Shown: positions 22,433 through 35,650, numbered from the stretch's first letter. The stretch: 64,000 nt of DNA from Augochlora pura (GCF_028453695.1 NC_135774.1:6014001-6078000); one strand, 5' to 3'. Notes: a model not told the origin generated them from the sequence alone. Numbers and translations are program-made.

Positions 22433-23810
22433 TCTTTGTATAGATCAATCATCCGCTACTAGCAGCCTCGTTAAACGTTCGTGGGAATGGAGCGCGAAAT
22501 AAGGAGGCTGACTGATTGGTCGACTTCTTCGACACTGACTTCCCATTGTTCGCCATTGACAAAGGTTCCTCTATCTCCGTGTATTAACGCAATTAACGGG
22601 TGTACCCATAGAATGCGCCGCTCGAGGAGTCGGCATCCGAACGCTAATGTAATGACGTCGAGAGCAAAGATACTCTGTCCACCGTGGAACGGTATAGTAA
22701 TTAGTATATAAAAGCGAGGCGGCGCGTAATTAACTGGCTGACGAGCGTCGATCTTCCGGCTCGATCCATTTGTCCCTTCGAATGAATTGGATTTCGGACG
22801 ATATTTCGGGCCGTAATCAATCTGCGTTTCAAGAGACAAATTAGGTGGAATATTTTACGCGAGTCGTGATTAACTCGCTGCTTAACGCGCCGATTATTTT
22901 TAGACTAATGTATTAATGATTTTTACATTTCTTTTCGTGTTTCAAACAAATTCTACATTCTTCTATTATTTCTTTTGATGTCGATAACAGCAACTGTTAT
23001 TGTTCGATTTTAACGATAAATAGTACCTTTCTATCAATCATATGACACTTTTGTTTAAGCGGTCAATCACTGTACACGCTGCTGAAAAATATTCACGATA
23101 TTTCCTCGTCGATTTTGACGAAACTCGAGAGCAACAATGATTTTCATTAACGACCCGACGTCGATGGTTTATGAAATATTATTTCGAAGCGTAAAGATTC
23201 CAAAAGATACGCGAGCGAAAACTAATCAATAAGAACGCGCGCTTGCTTCTGTGCCCGACGATTAATTAATAAATGCATCTTTTGCGATCGAGTTCGCTTC
23301 GGCGTTTTCACACCCCATATACAAATCCTATTAAACAGTGCATTTATACTAGCAATAAACTGCAGTGTACGGAATGCAACGAGTCGCTCGAGGAAATTAA
23401 TTAATGACTAACTGCTTAACCACCGTCTCCATCTCCGCGACGTCTTCGAATCGTCAAACTCACCTGCAACAAAAAAGAAACCGAGACATTAGTATACTTG
23501 TTAGTCAACAAATCTTTTTACAAAGATGCACGTTGCAGTTTGGATTTGAAAAGAGCACGCCCGGTATTATAAATATTAAAATAATACAAATAAAACAAAA
23601 ATTAAATGTGCCCTTCGAAAATTTAGCAACGTCGATATTAACATTGAAAAATTTAAATGAAATTGTAGAATCAGTGGATAAATAATAATATTACAATAAC
23701 CGAAAATCAATATCGTAAACATTGGTAGCGAAACTACAAGAGCATTCAATATTCGCATAGGAGTCAATCGGTTTTTTAATTTCATATAAATATTATAACT
23801 TGAATATTAA
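22433..23810. other. Unique island holding recursive splice site 1
   Basis: About 1.4 kb without the minisatellites. 22440-22850 is CpG-rich, with a 122-codon frame without domain. From 23560 it is AT-rich. The ratchet-like site is at 23458-23494. Confidence 0.5.
23458..23494 (-). promoter_or_regulatory. Candidate recursive splice (ratchet) site 1
   Basis: Read on the minus strand: a branch-point match TACTAAT (23494-23488), then a pyrimidine-rich tract with TTCTTTTTTG, then GCAG ending at 23464, followed without a gap by GTGAGT (23463-23458). The branch A is 25 nt from the AG. A full 3' splice site fused to a full 5' splice site is the known form of a zero-length recursive exon in long insect introns. 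Using the acceptor as an ordinary exon start gives only short open frames. Confidence 0.75.
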
Positions 23811-23815
23811 ATATT

Positions 23816-24350
23816 TGTTGTGTCTGCGGGTAGCAATGATTTTGTGCATCGCGCTCTCAATATGCAATTGTTGCTATTGAGCCCCTTGGGTGTGTAATAA
23901 AGAAACTTGGACGTCTTTATATACACTTTATTTACACTATATAATGTTACTTGTATGATGTTGTTGAATGAAACGTATTGGTTGGCGATTCGAAGTAAAA
24001 GTATTTAATGGTTGATTTGCAGTAGAAGAGATGTTTAGCAATTTGTGGTTACCACGGTTTTTGTTGATTGGTTGAGGATAAATTTTGGTGGAGAAAAGAA
24101 ATATTTTTAATTAGTCAGGGGTGTGTCTTGAAGGATCTTGGCTGGTGAAGGGGGGAAAGGTGGACAGTTACATGTTTGAGATATAGTAGTTTGTCAGTGT
24201 CATAATTTATAAATGATTCTTCGTTCGTTGTTTTCGAGAGCCGCACGTGCTGCCCAGCTGTCGAGTTAAATTGGTCGAATTACGAGTCATAAAATAATTC
24301 GGACAGAAAGCGATTTCGGAAACTAAATTTTAGCAGAGCCAATGGCTATT
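23816..24350 (+). mobile_element. LTR fragment related to 42592-42973
   Basis: Begins TGTTGTGTCTGCGGG. Shares tggttgag.ataa.ttttggtgg, agaaaag, cttggctggtga and aattacgagtcataaaataa with the complete LTR at 42592. The 3' end is missing: similarity stops near ttttagcagagccaatgg. Confidence 0.7.
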
Positions 24351-24640
24351 GAATATTCAATATTGGATATTGAATGTTAGACCTTCAGGAATTGAGTAAC
24401 GATTATTAAAATATTGAATATTGAATATCACATATCAAATATTGATCCTTGAATCTTGACCATAAAATATTAAAGAATCAATATTGAACAATAAATGTTG
24501 AATTGTAGACATTTAGTATCGAGTTTTGAATATAGTATTGAATACTGAGTAGCGAGTATTTTATCTCATACATTGAATATTTAGACTTAAATCTTGGATC
24601 TTGAATCCAAAATCTTGAATATTTAACATTCAAGAAGACG
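24350..24640. repeat. GAATATT minisatellite
   Basis: Array between the LTR fragment and a GACGTC block. Confidence 0.7.
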
Positions 24641-25125
24641 TCAAAGCGATATCCAATTCGGGATGTCTTTAAGTCGCCCTTAGGACGTCTTCAATCCATT
24701 GCACTCCGAATTTTATTTCAATTTCGTTACCAGCAGCTCCCACCGCTTTTAAGTATTTTATTTGATGTTTACTTTAACTAAAAAATTAGGCAGTTTAAAT
24801 AAATAAAGGATGAAACAAATTCATTTAAACACCGGTTTTATTTACACTATTGTCATATTTTGAAATTTTTAAGGGCATGATATCTTTTGAAACAATTTCC
24901 AGGATGCAATCCTGGTTTTCTTTCACGTCGGTAACGCGTGCACGACATCTATTTATTTGGACATGAAATAATGTCGAGTGGGACTCGACAATGGAGCTCC
25001 TGAGATAAAAACTAATGTCGAGTCACACTCGACGTAGGAGTGCAAAGGGTTAAGGCGTATCTAACGGGACGACTCTAAAACGTCTTAACATCTGTTATTG
25101 AACGTTTAAAAGCAGTCTTTAAGAC
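24640..25125. repeat. GACGTC-core minisatellite
   Basis: Flanks MITE F on both sides (ggatgtctttaag, gacgtcttcaa; cgactctaaaacgtctta). Confidence 0.65.
24691..25053. mobile_element. TTAA-type MITE F
   Basis: Right TTAA at 25050-25053; left end mutated to TCAA. Termini TCCATTGCACTCC and GGAGTGCAAAGGG. Hairpin GTCGAGT-cac-ACTCGAC (25017-25033) lies 16 bp inside the right end. A second copy, GTCGAGT-gg-GACTCGAC-like, lies near 24972. Confidence 0.75.
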
Positions 25126-25339
25126 ATTTTTTTTTTGAGAAAATCGAATTACAAAAATCTGCTGCTGTCGTTATAAAAAGAAATAATATAAAATTTTGGA
25201 ATTTGTTTAAAATACAACAAGAAATGTAAAACTCATTCATTATCAATAGACATCGAAAATTGCAGTTAGGCACTAGTATTTTTTTGGGCTATAGGTACTA
25301 TTCATCGAAGCGAGCACTAATTGAAGCGAATCCAGCTTC

Positions 25340-25880
25340 GCGAGAAGAGAGACAGAGAGAGAGAGAGAGAGAGAAGAGAGAGAGAGAAACAGAGAGAGAT
25401 AGAATGGGAAGGAATATCGGGGAAGAATTTGTTTCGTTTCGCTGGTCGACGACAGTGATCTCTCTACGCGGGCGTACTGTATGATCGATATTCCGTAAAA
25501 GTGTCCGATGCTGTGATTGGTCGTAAAAAATTCAAAAAAGGAACGTTGGAATAAGGGTCCGCGGAGAGGGGAAGAACGGGGAGAGCGTGTCGAGTATGAA
25601 AGAGCGAGAGAAAGAGAAATAGATAAAAATAGAGACAGCGAGAAAGAGACAGAGAGAGAAATATAAATTGAGAGCAAAAGAGAGAGGGGGGGGGAGAGGG
25701 GAGAGAGAGAGAGAGCTAGAAAGAGAAATTTAAATCGAAAATGAGAAAGAGAAATAAAACTAAGAGGGCAAAGGGTGAGAAAGAGAGAGAGAGATAGAGA
25801 TAGAGATAGAGATAGAGAGAGAGAGAGAGAAGTAGCGAAAAAGAAAGAGAGAGAACAAGAAAGAAGAATAAATAGAGAGA
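25340..25880 (+). repeat. Purine-rich GA/AGAGA tract
   Basis: About 540 bp almost entirely purine on the plus strand (agagag, gagagata, gggggg at 25687). 25440-25560 is more mixed. Apparent long frames are low-complexity translations. Confidence 0.8.
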
Positions 25881-26061
25881 CCATTGACCATTCAGTATTG
25901 AATATTCAATATTGAACATTGAAGATCAAAGGTTGCAGATTGAAGATTGAAGATTGGAGATCTTAAATAGAGAATATTCAATAATTCAGAAATTAGTAAT
26001 AACAATTCAAAGAAAATGGCAGAAATAATAAGATATGGTCAGAGTACGATAAAGAGAGGCA

Positions 26062-26063
26062 GA

Positions 26064-26113
<50 letters not shown>

Positions 26114-26213
26114 NNNNNNNNNNNNNNNNNNNNNNNNNNNNNNNNNNNNNNNNNNNNNNNNNNNNNNNNNNNNNNNNNNNNNNNNNNNNNNNNNNNNNNN
26201 NNNNNNNNNNNNN

Positions 26214-26294
<81 letters not shown>

Positions 26295-26395
26295 GACAGA
26301 GACAGACAGAGACAGACAGACAGAGACAGACAGAGACAGACAGAGACAGACAGAGACAGACAGAGACAGAGATAGACAGACAGACAAACAGATAG
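26062..26395 (+). repeat. GA microsatellite passing into GACA repeats
   Basis: (GA)n on both sides of a gap, then gacagacagaga units from 26281. Confidence 0.9.
26114..26213. other. Assembly gap (100 N)
   Basis: Exactly 100 N inside the GA microsatellite. Confidence 0.98.
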
Positions 26396-26749
26396 AGATT
26401 GAAGGAGAGAGATGGAGGGATAATATTTTATAAAAAGAGAGAAAATGAGGGAGAGATAAAAAGTAGAGTAATGAAAGTAAGAGTGACAGAAATAGATGGA
26501 AAGGGAGGTACAGATAAATCAAGAAAAAGAAAAATAGCAATAGAAACAGCTAGAGAAAGACATCTGAACAAAAAAAGAAAGAAGGAGAAAGAGAGATGCT
26601 CTCGTCGACCAACGAATTAAATGACGTTTTGGTATTCAGTCACAGAACTGTTACCACCCCGGAGATGAAAGAGACTTCTTCCCATTCTTCCTCCCTATCT
26701 CTGTTTCGCTATCAGAGAGATCCATCCTCTTCCATTTCCTTTCATCCAC

Positions 26750-26780
<31 letters not shown>

Positions 26781-27620
26781 AATATATATATATATATACC
26801 TCTCAGCCGGCTCTTTTATCTACTCGTTTATCCTCTCACCGACTGATCTATGTTACAATTTACTAGAATATTTATTATTACACAAGCCACCTTCCCGCCA
26901 GTATACCACAATAACTCGATAAAAAACATACAAACAAAACTAATTACAAATACTACAAAATACTAACTACAAATATCCTAATCCAAAGTTCAAACCTATT
27001 AAAATGTTACATTACTTATTATATTAATCTATTATATTAATTTATTACATTATTCATTAATGATATCAACGCTTTGTAGTCGAAGCAATTTCAACTAAAA
27101 ATTCAAATATTTGATAAACGCAACGTGACAACATTTTCTGACGCGACGAGTACACTCTAATTTCGTAAGAACGAACGATCGAAGAGATGTCAGTTTAATT
27201 AAATAAAATACAACAGAGAATTAAGGAAAAGGTCGCCGGGCTAATAACAAGAAATATTCGTTCGCGGACGTTCGTTTTTAACAAGAGATTATTCGCGGTT
27301 GTCTGCTTCGATTTTCTCGGGTTCTCGGTGGCCATGAAATCAAATATTTTTCCATATTTCGGGGATCCCTGATTTCCCGTTGGTGTTCACGGGACACCGG
27401 CCATTCCCTGACACGCGCCATGACAGTTTCTGTCGGATCGCATCTCGCGACTTTTCAGCGGCACTTGTCACCAGTTCTCGCTTCACTCGCAAATCGAGGA
27501 TATCTTTTTCAGATCCGAACGTCGCCGCGCGTCGAATTCTGGACAGCAGAAATTTGAATTCATTTTCTGGGGAAAAAGTGGCGCGCCATGTTTTAAAAGG
27601 TGAAATGATATATGGTGTAA
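26396..27620. other. Purine-rich then unique intron DNA
   Basis: 26400-26600 is purine-rich. 26690-26800 is pyrimidine-rich with a (TA)n patch. 26930-27110 is AT-rich, and 27110-27620 a unique CpG-rich island with an 81-codon frame and no domain. Confidence 0.4.
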
Positions 27621-27624
27621 CATA

Positions 27625-27840
27625 GTACAGTATAGAATAGCATAGTATAGTACAATATAGTAGAATATACGTATAGTATATGTATAGTATAGTACAGTCT
27701 AATATATAATAATACTATATAGTGATATTTGATACAATCAACAGTCGATACACAACATTCAATATTAAATGTTCAATTTCAGATATTTGATATGAAATCT
27801 ATAGTGATGTAATACATATATATATATATATAGATGTAAT
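27625..27840. repeat. TATAGTA-type AT repeat
   Basis: Degenerate atagtatagta units, a short GAATATT remnant, and (TA)n at about 27817-27831. Confidence 0.6.
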
Positions 27841-28470
27841 TCCACCGTACGAGTGGAAATAATTCGCCATAAAAGCAGCGATGACCAATTGTTACAATAA
27901 CATCCGATCTATCCTCGGTTGATAACGATTTAATAGCGGCCGCTGAAATAACCGGTCCGACGGCGATCGCGAGGCGGGAGAAGACAGAGAACGCGACGAC
28001 AACTGTTTCGAAATTGACGGCTGGCCAGTAATACACCGTCGTTCCGCGTATTCGTCGGAAAAGTACGGCGTTCGAACTCCGTAATTGAGGATGCGGTCCC
28101 AGCTCTCGCGTTATACTAATCTTCCTAATGGCGGTATCATCGTTGACTATCGCGCCGACATTCGTACGCGGCTCAGTTTTGATTGGCACGGGCTGGACGA
28201 TCGTTTCTATCGGCGACAGGAAACGCGTGTTCGTCGTCGATTTCCTCGTAAACGTTTACTACTTTACCGAGAACATTCTCGGCTTTCGGTCGCCGCGAGT
28301 AAAAGAGATAATTGTTTAACCGTGTCGTGGATATTGTCCAACTATAAAATACGAACTGCTGACGTAACAGGTTTCAAAGTGTTTGAGGAGCTCTAAATGG
28401 GCCCGAGGGACCGAAGCTTTATCACACCTGGGGAACTTCGTCTTTGAAGAGAATAATAAAGGTTTTAATG
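27840..28470. other. Unique CpG-rich island
   Basis: Non-repetitive; frames up to 136 codons on the minus strand run into the (TA)n repeat and are not credible. Confidence 0.4.
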
Positions 28471-28650
28471 AAGACCTCAACAATCAATATTGAATACACA
28501 ATATTTTATATTAAATCTGAAATCTTCAATATTAAATCTCGGATATTCAATATGAAATCTTGATACGTCCATATTCAATAATAAATCTTGTATATTCATT
28601 ATATTGGATATTGAATATTCTAATCTATTAAAAATATTAAATATTTAAGT
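28470..28650. repeat. GAATATT minisatellite
   Basis: Short block of atattcaatatgaaatct-type units. Confidence 0.6.
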
Positions 28651-29400
28651 TCGCGACACATGAAAAATAAATAAATAAGAAATAAATAATGAAAAGTAAA
28701 TTCTAAGATAGGGTTTATTAATGTATTTAAAATTCGACCCTGGTTAAATAATACCATCTAAGTAAATCATAAGCGTTATACGATTCAATTTCGGAATGTT
28801 TATTTCATTAATTTAATTACATTGATTTTGTGAACATTTTTTCTGCGAATTTAATACCGATGCTTCGCGGAGCAAAAATCGATTTTAATCTCTCGCTTTT
28901 TACACGATTTGATCAAGCATTTCGACTGTATTGATAAAAATGATTTATTCCATCGTATTCGGCCGCATATTCGATACGTAGCCGCGTCGAATTTCCAATC
29001 TTCCGCCACCGAGAATTTTTCTTGCCGCAATGGTTCACTGTAATTAATGAAATTCGACGGTGTATCACGTTCGCGTTCGTTCCGATTGGAATTTACGGTT
29101 CGCCGAAACGGCAGACGCAGCCAATTTGTCGCTGTAATCCCGGCCGAAAATAATAACATCGATAATAATCAGACCATGTTAAATATTGACGAGCGGCGAC
29201 GCCGACGCAGTGATTCGTCGACGTCCGAAATCCATGGGAGACACGGTCGCCGCCATTACACGGTTGGACGGTTCGTTTTGAACGCGGTGTATAAGTATAT
29301 TTTCGAAAAAAATGAGACGTTGATGTTATGTCAAGATTACGCGGAGGTTATGTCGAGGTGGTGTCAAGGTTTTAAAAGCGGTGCATGTCCATTTTTGTAA
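28650..29400. other. Unique island
   Basis: AT-rich at the left, CpG-rich from 28850. A 117-codon plus-strand frame (29047-29400) has no known domain. Confidence 0.4.
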
Positions 29401-29404
29401 AAAT

Positions 29405-30030
29405 TGAAACGTTAATCTCAATTATATAGAACAGTAAATATTAAATACTAAATATTGAGTACTAAGTATTGAATATTGTAACTCTATGCAAAATATTGAA
29501 TACTGAACATTGTAATTTATGCAGAGAATTGGATATTGGGCATTGAATCTTAAATACTAAATATTCAGAATATAGATATTCTATATTGAATATTCTTATC
29601 TACTCAGGATATAGAATATTGAATATTGTACTTTAAATATTGACTGTTTAATACTGATTACTGAGTGTTCAATATTGAACATTTTGTATTGAATATTGAA
29701 GAATGAATATTAAAGATCGAATACTGACAATACTGAACATTATGGATTGAATATTTAATACTAAATGTTGAATATCGAATATTGAGCAAAGAAATATTGA
29801 AAACTGAAGATTAAAGATTTGAATATTCAATATTGAACATTGAGTATTGAAAATTGAAGATTGAAGATTGACTATAGAAGATTAAACATTGGAACATTCA
29901 AATTTGCATATTGAGTACTGAAGATTGAAGGCTGAAGATTGATTATAGAAAACTGAAGACATTAAATTGAATATTTAATAGTCACTGAATACTGAATATT
30001 ATACTGTACAATACTGAATATTATAGATTG
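29405..30030. repeat. GAATATT minisatellite
   Basis: Dense array including the gattgaagattgaagatt variant. Confidence 0.8.
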
Positions 30031-31150
30031 TATATTTAATGTCACATTTCCCCACGACGACTATACTCGTCATAACGCAATATACTGTAACATTTCTCCA
30101 TAACAAGTATAATCTCCATGACACAAAATACTACTATGACGAGTATATTCGCCACAATCCATAATGTCCCCGCTTCTCTATAACGAGTATACTCGTCAAA
30201 CGCAGCAAACTGATTAAAACTTGTTGGCAGCGAATAAATCGAGGACACCCTGTATACAGCAGTAAATCGGCGCCGTTCACACGCCTCGAACAAGGCCCGG
30301 CCGAGCTCGGCGATAGAATCGATGACGAACTTTCTATTCACGAGTCGACAGGCGAATTTGCTCGTCGCGATTCCCCGTAAGAAACTTGACGGAAATTAGA
30401 TTAGAAATTCTGGAGAAAGGTGTCCGGGCGATTCTTGCCGTCTGCCCCTCCTTCAGCCGCCCCTGGAATCACCGTGAGAAATTGCCAACTCCGGACGAAC
30501 GTGAGGAGAGTCTCGTAAAAGATGAGAAAGCGAACGAACGCGGGCAGGAAGAAAACAAAGAAGAAAAGAGAGGAAGAAGGGGAAGTAAAGGAACGAAAAA
30601 AATGGAAAGAAAAGGAAAAATTGTGGAAAGAAAATTCAGCGTCGCGACGCCTTCGAAATTGTTTTACAGCAAATATATATTTATTTGCAAGCCGCGAAAC
30701 ATGTTTTGCATTGAGCCAGTTTCGTTTATAAATAGTAAGAAACGTGACTCATTTCCAGTTCGTCTGACATTTTCGGGAAACCCTGTAGAACAAGTATGAT
30801 TATAGAAGATTCCTATTTTCGACAATTTGTCAAGCGCGGACGACTTTGGTGAAAGAACGTAATATAACAAAAAATTGACGTAATTTAATAGACGTCTTAA
30901 AGGCGGTTTAAAAAGTCGACATAAATAAAAAGATATACGTAAATATTAATTACCCGACAAAAATAAAAAAACCTACATAAATAATAACTACTCAACATAA
31001 ATAATTACTAACTCCTGTATAAATAAGAAATCGACATTGAATTAATCAAATCACAACGGGTCTTTTAAAAATTTGCAAAGAAAAACAAACAAAATAAATT
31101 AATTTACACTAAATAAATGATGCAACGGTTTACAATATCCTCATTATATT
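30030..31150. other. Unique island then AT-rich DNA
   Basis: 30040-30200 has repeated ataacgagtata words. A gaggacaccctgtata motif at about 30241 resembles ends of dispersed repeats. 30500-30640 is purine-rich. 30860-31150 is AT-rich. Confidence 0.4.
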
Positions 31151-31632
31151 TAAATATGTATACATCTTTCACGTTCCCGGCCGCACGCCGCCGTCCATTA
31201 GGTTAATTCGCGGCGGTCGCACACGCCGAATCAATTCGACGCTGGCACGTGGTAGGGGACGTTCTAATTTATCAGCGGACAGTAAATAAACTTATTAACG
31301 GATGGGACACCGTATCGGTTGTTCAGAGAAAACGGGAAGAGCGTACGGGACGCGCAAAATTTGCACAGAGAGACGAACAAACAAATGAATATTGAGATAC
31401 GTCTGCGAGCGGGCTGATTCATAATGCCGCGGCGATGCAGCGGCGGTACAGCCGCGCGCGCTCTCCCCCATGGCCGCATAGTTTGCACTCTAATTTGAAC
31501 GCCATAAGCTGACCGAATCGAGAGTAAATTGCACAGGAAATAGCACCCGTGTGTACGCTTTGCACACGGGAGACATTGAGAGACGAGAGAAAGAGAGCGA
31601 GAGCCAGAAAGAGAGAGGTGGAGAGACGAGAG

Positions 31633-31680
<48 letters not shown>

Positions 31681-31800
31681 GTAGCTTTTGAATTGTTTTT
31701 TAATGTTTGTGTTGGTGTATGGAGATCTTATAGCTTTTTTTATAGTGTTTGTAGAGGAAATTGGTTAGTGATGAGATGTGTATGATTTAATATCATATAA
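31150..31800. other. Unique island with GA/CG repeat
   Basis: CpG-rich non-repetitive DNA; a purine tract at 31580-31680 includes (CG)n near 31632 and (GA)n to 31679. Confidence 0.45.
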
Positions 31801-31859
31801 TATGGTATTGTATGGTATGGTTGGTATAATATAATATAGTATGTTATAAAACTAATACA

Positions 31860-32060
31860 ATATAATATAATTAAAAGTATTAAATATTGGACATTGAATA
31901 CTCAATACTGAATATAGTAACTCTATTGACAATACTGAATTTTAAATATTGTAACTCTATTGAGAATATTAAATTTTGAATATTGCAACTCTATTGAGAA
32001 GATTGAATATTGTAGCTCTATTCACATTATTGAAATATATAACTTGATGATTCGAGACAA
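31860..32060. repeat. GAATATT minisatellite
   Basis: Repeats of the phrase tattgtaactctattgagaata. Confidence 0.65.
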
Positions 32061-32178
32061 AATAATTGAATCAAATATAATTAATTCTCATTGCCTATCC
32101 ATAACGATAAAAACAAGTCGCAGGATCTAAATGATGTCTTAGTGGCGCCCGCAAGATGTTTTTTAAATGTCTAAAGGA

Positions 32179-32278
32179 NNNNNNNNNNNNNNNNNNNNNN
32201 NNNNNNNNNNNNNNNNNNNNNNNNNNNNNNNNNNNNNNNNNNNNNNNNNNNNNNNNNNNNNNNNNNNNNNNNNNNNNN
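32179..32278. other. Assembly gap (100 N)
   Basis: Exactly 100 N; followed directly by (AG)n at 32279-32321. Confidence 0.98.
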
Positions 32279-32324
<46 letters not shown>

Positions 32325-34167
32325 GTGAAAAATAAACGATTTGAATCGGGAACCGGTGACCCGGACGATACGTATCGCGGCCGGAATACCAGGGGAATCA
32401 ATAGGGCGCCACGGATCCCCGGGGTTAATTAAATTTCATTCAGATTTTTCGAATTATCCGGCGGCGGGAGTGCGCCGCAATATTCTCCGGCGGCGGCGGC
32501 CTGACACGATTTCCACGGTGCCCGGGCTATTACCGAAACACAACGCGTCACCATGGAATTCGTTATACCGAGCACGTTTTCGCCGCGATCCTACCGCGCC
32601 GTTTTTAATTGCGTCACCGCCGCAAACTGTTTTTTTTCTTTCTCCTTTTTTTTATACGGCCGCGAGAAATTGAATGACGCCGCGCGAACTTTTTGCCGCG
32701 TTTCTCTCTTTTTTTCATTTCAAACCGCCGTTTGCCGCCAAAAAAGTTCGAAATTTCTCTCGTTTTCCACTGGCCAATATTTTAATTTTTTGTCTTTTTA
32801 ACTCATAAATGGCGCAGCGGTTTCTTAAAAATATGAGTTAATGTATTATATTAATTATTCATTATTATATTTTATTATTTTATATTATATATTATATTAC
32901 ATATATATGGTTTTTATTTATTATTTAGTTATTATCCAGAATACTTCAAATCAATGTATTAATAATTGTTTTCTATAATTGTAGCTTTTTAATTTTTTTA
33001 TAGATTTAAAAATTAATTTTTGGAACTCACGTATTTGTTATTGCTGGGTACTGATCACAGCTGGATATATAAATTGTTAATACAGTTTTAAATCGAAGCA
33101 TATCGCAGTTCGCCGCAGTCGTACAATTCAAAATGGCGGCACGGAACTGTAAAACGCGGCGACACGGTTTTATTAGGACGCGCTAGAAAATATCGGCTAC
33201 TTCGTGACATTAATTCATCGCGTCATAAGCAGAGCGGAGATGCTCGCGAACACTCGCGCGCTAATTGATTAATGTATTTGCTTTATTTAGAGTCTCATTA
33301 GGAACGGAATGAACTTCGAATTCTATTAATCATCATTACGGTTCCTATTATATTGCGTTCCGCGCGACCTGCGATAATTGGAGTGGATTCTCGAATGGAT
33401 TGCAACTACCAAACGAAATAATTTGTCATAAATAAATTAGGGAAATATGAACATTCATAACAATAGAATTATTATAATAATAGAGCATATAATAGATTTA
33501 AATATATTAATAGGAATAACATAATAACAGTAGTATTAATGATATGTTAATGTATAATATTTAATGTAATAATTAATAAATAATATTTTAATATATAATA
33601 CTTAATATAATACTGAATAAATAATATATTAAGATATTGATAGATTTAATTCTAGCTACTGCGACCCTAAAAACAATACTTCCATACACAAAGAAACATA
33701 CTTTCTATTTAAATTATCTATTGTTTATATTTTAATTATTTTTATTTTACATTCATCTTAATTTAAAACAAAAATAAGCTGAGATTACACTTGAACTTTG
33801 CCTTATATTGTACAAATAAATCACATGGATAATACACACCTTCCGGACATCGTTTCATTATTATTTATAAAATCGACCGTTTAACAGACAATGTCGCTAA
33901 CGAACTTGTAAATCAAAGTTTCGGTGAAAGCGAGTTCTACGTTGCCATAAATCATTTTATTACGGATCACGACGTGCAATAAACTGGCAAGATTAAACGC
34001 AGCACGCACGCGGCGCATATTATATAAATTAATATTGTAGGTGCCGCGTTGCGCGAGCACCAGGTATACACTTTCACTAGAATAATTTACGGCATCATTA
34101 TAGAGCACAATTACAATATACTGCCAATAAAATGCGGAGTGGGACTGGGCATTGTTGGGTACACGTG
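32325..34167. other. Unique islands and AT-rich stretches
   Basis: 32340-32820 GC-rich with pyrimidine runs; 32830-33010 AT-rich; 33060-33420 CpG-rich; 33430-33780 AT-rich; 33800-34160 unique. No convincing coding sequence. Confidence 0.4.
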
Positions 34168-34210
34168 TTAACCCTTTCCACGCGATCTATGCGCCTCGAC
34201 GCGTGTCTTT
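34168..34210. mobile_element. Possible single end of a TTAA element
   Basis: TTAACCCTTTCC like the left ends of MITEs B-E, with CACGCG...CGCGTG as a loose inverted pair inside. No matching right end seen. Confidence 0.3.
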
Positions 34211-34214
34211 GTGT

Positions 34215-35141
34215 GTTCGCCGTGTTGCGCGCGTGCACCTTCTCCCGTATATCTCGTCCTTTTTTCATTCGCAATCCTCTGTTTTCCTAGTTTTGCAGTT
34301 TCCGTACACTTTCTCGCAACATAACCTCAACTTTACGGCGCGGCTGCTCGCTGCAAACTTCCGGATTCGCGGTAAAGTTTATTCGACTGACGGATAATTA
34401 TGTTTTTTCGAGATAACTTTGTTCGAGCAATAGTGTGTTTTAATGAAGTATAGTTGATGATGATAATAATAATATAATTTTTATTCGGGAAGAGTATATT
34501 CGAATAATGCAATTTTTATTCGGAAAGGGGGTACTCGAGTTATTTTAATAATAATAATGATAATAATTATAATAATACATTTTATTCATTACTGGTGGAT
34601 GGCGAATAACTGTATTTATTCAGGCAAAGTTTATTTGAATAATGGTTATATTCTAATAATAATATATCCTAATATATATATATATGATAATAATAAATTT
34701 AGTAATAATATATTTTATTCATTATTTTTTATTCATATTTTATTCTTTATTGTTTACTAATTGTTCACGATTTGGATAATTGTAATTAATTCGCAAAGAG
34801 TTAATCCGCGAACAAAACTTGGAAATTGTTTATTCGTTCGAATAATTGTCGAAATATAGAAAGGTTATTTGAGCGATGCCTAACTGCTAATACGAAGTAT
34901 TGTTTATTTAAAACGCGCCGCCTCGCAGTCTATAAATCCACCATAAACATTCTCGGAGATTGTAAATCTCGGTATTTGTTGGGCAAACACTCGAGACAGG
35001 CAGACCGTGTAAGAAAACAATGGCGCGCATTCTGCAGTTTTCTCGTGCGGCGTTAACAATAGACGTTAACGGTCGCTAATAGCCAGCGGAGTAATTGAAA
35101 GAGAAAAACAGGTCGTTAATCGCTTATCGCGCGACCGATTT
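34215..35141. other. Unique and AT-rich intron DNA
   Basis: 34440-34760 has taataataa repeats; the remainder is unique without coding signal. Confidence 0.4.
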
Positions 35142-35650
35142 TAACACATATTCGCCCGGTAATTGTTTGCATCGCCATTCACAAAGTGCCGGCATTTGTT
35201 GACACTACCTGTACAAATGATACGGTCTATATAAATACAACGTAACTCGTTAAAAATCATATATTTTTCAATGAAATTTTGGAAAATGATATAAAACAAA
35301 TTTGTCTTCATATATAAATTTTTAATTTCTTTTTCTATGCTTCCTGACGTTATATAATATCCGAACAGCCAAGCGCTTAAACTTTGAATAAAATTCTCCT
35401 ATGCCGAATACTACGCTTTTACTTTGTTTTCGTTTGTAACGTTTGCATCGTTGTGGAACGTAACCGAAGCTGAAATCAGTTATTTATTGGAATTATCTCT
35501 GTTTGGTAAATATTAGAATTTTATTTATTTCGAATTAAGAGAACAGGAATTAATTATTTTCTGTTATATAGAAATAACGAATTTTCATCATTTGGCTATT
35601 GGTGATTGTTTGCGAAATCACGAATTTTCGCCAAACGGACGAATATGGAT
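35142..35650 (+). repeat. Inverted dispersed repeat, copy 2
   Basis: Opposite orientation to 10705-11023. The central part, about 35310-35520, has no counterpart in copy 1. Confidence 0.75.

Noticed and set aside
25273..25884. 203-codon minus-strand open frame
   Set aside because: It is a translation of the purine-rich GA tract (Ser/Leu repeats). The same applies to frames at 26007-26540, 38790-39364 and 50003-50691.
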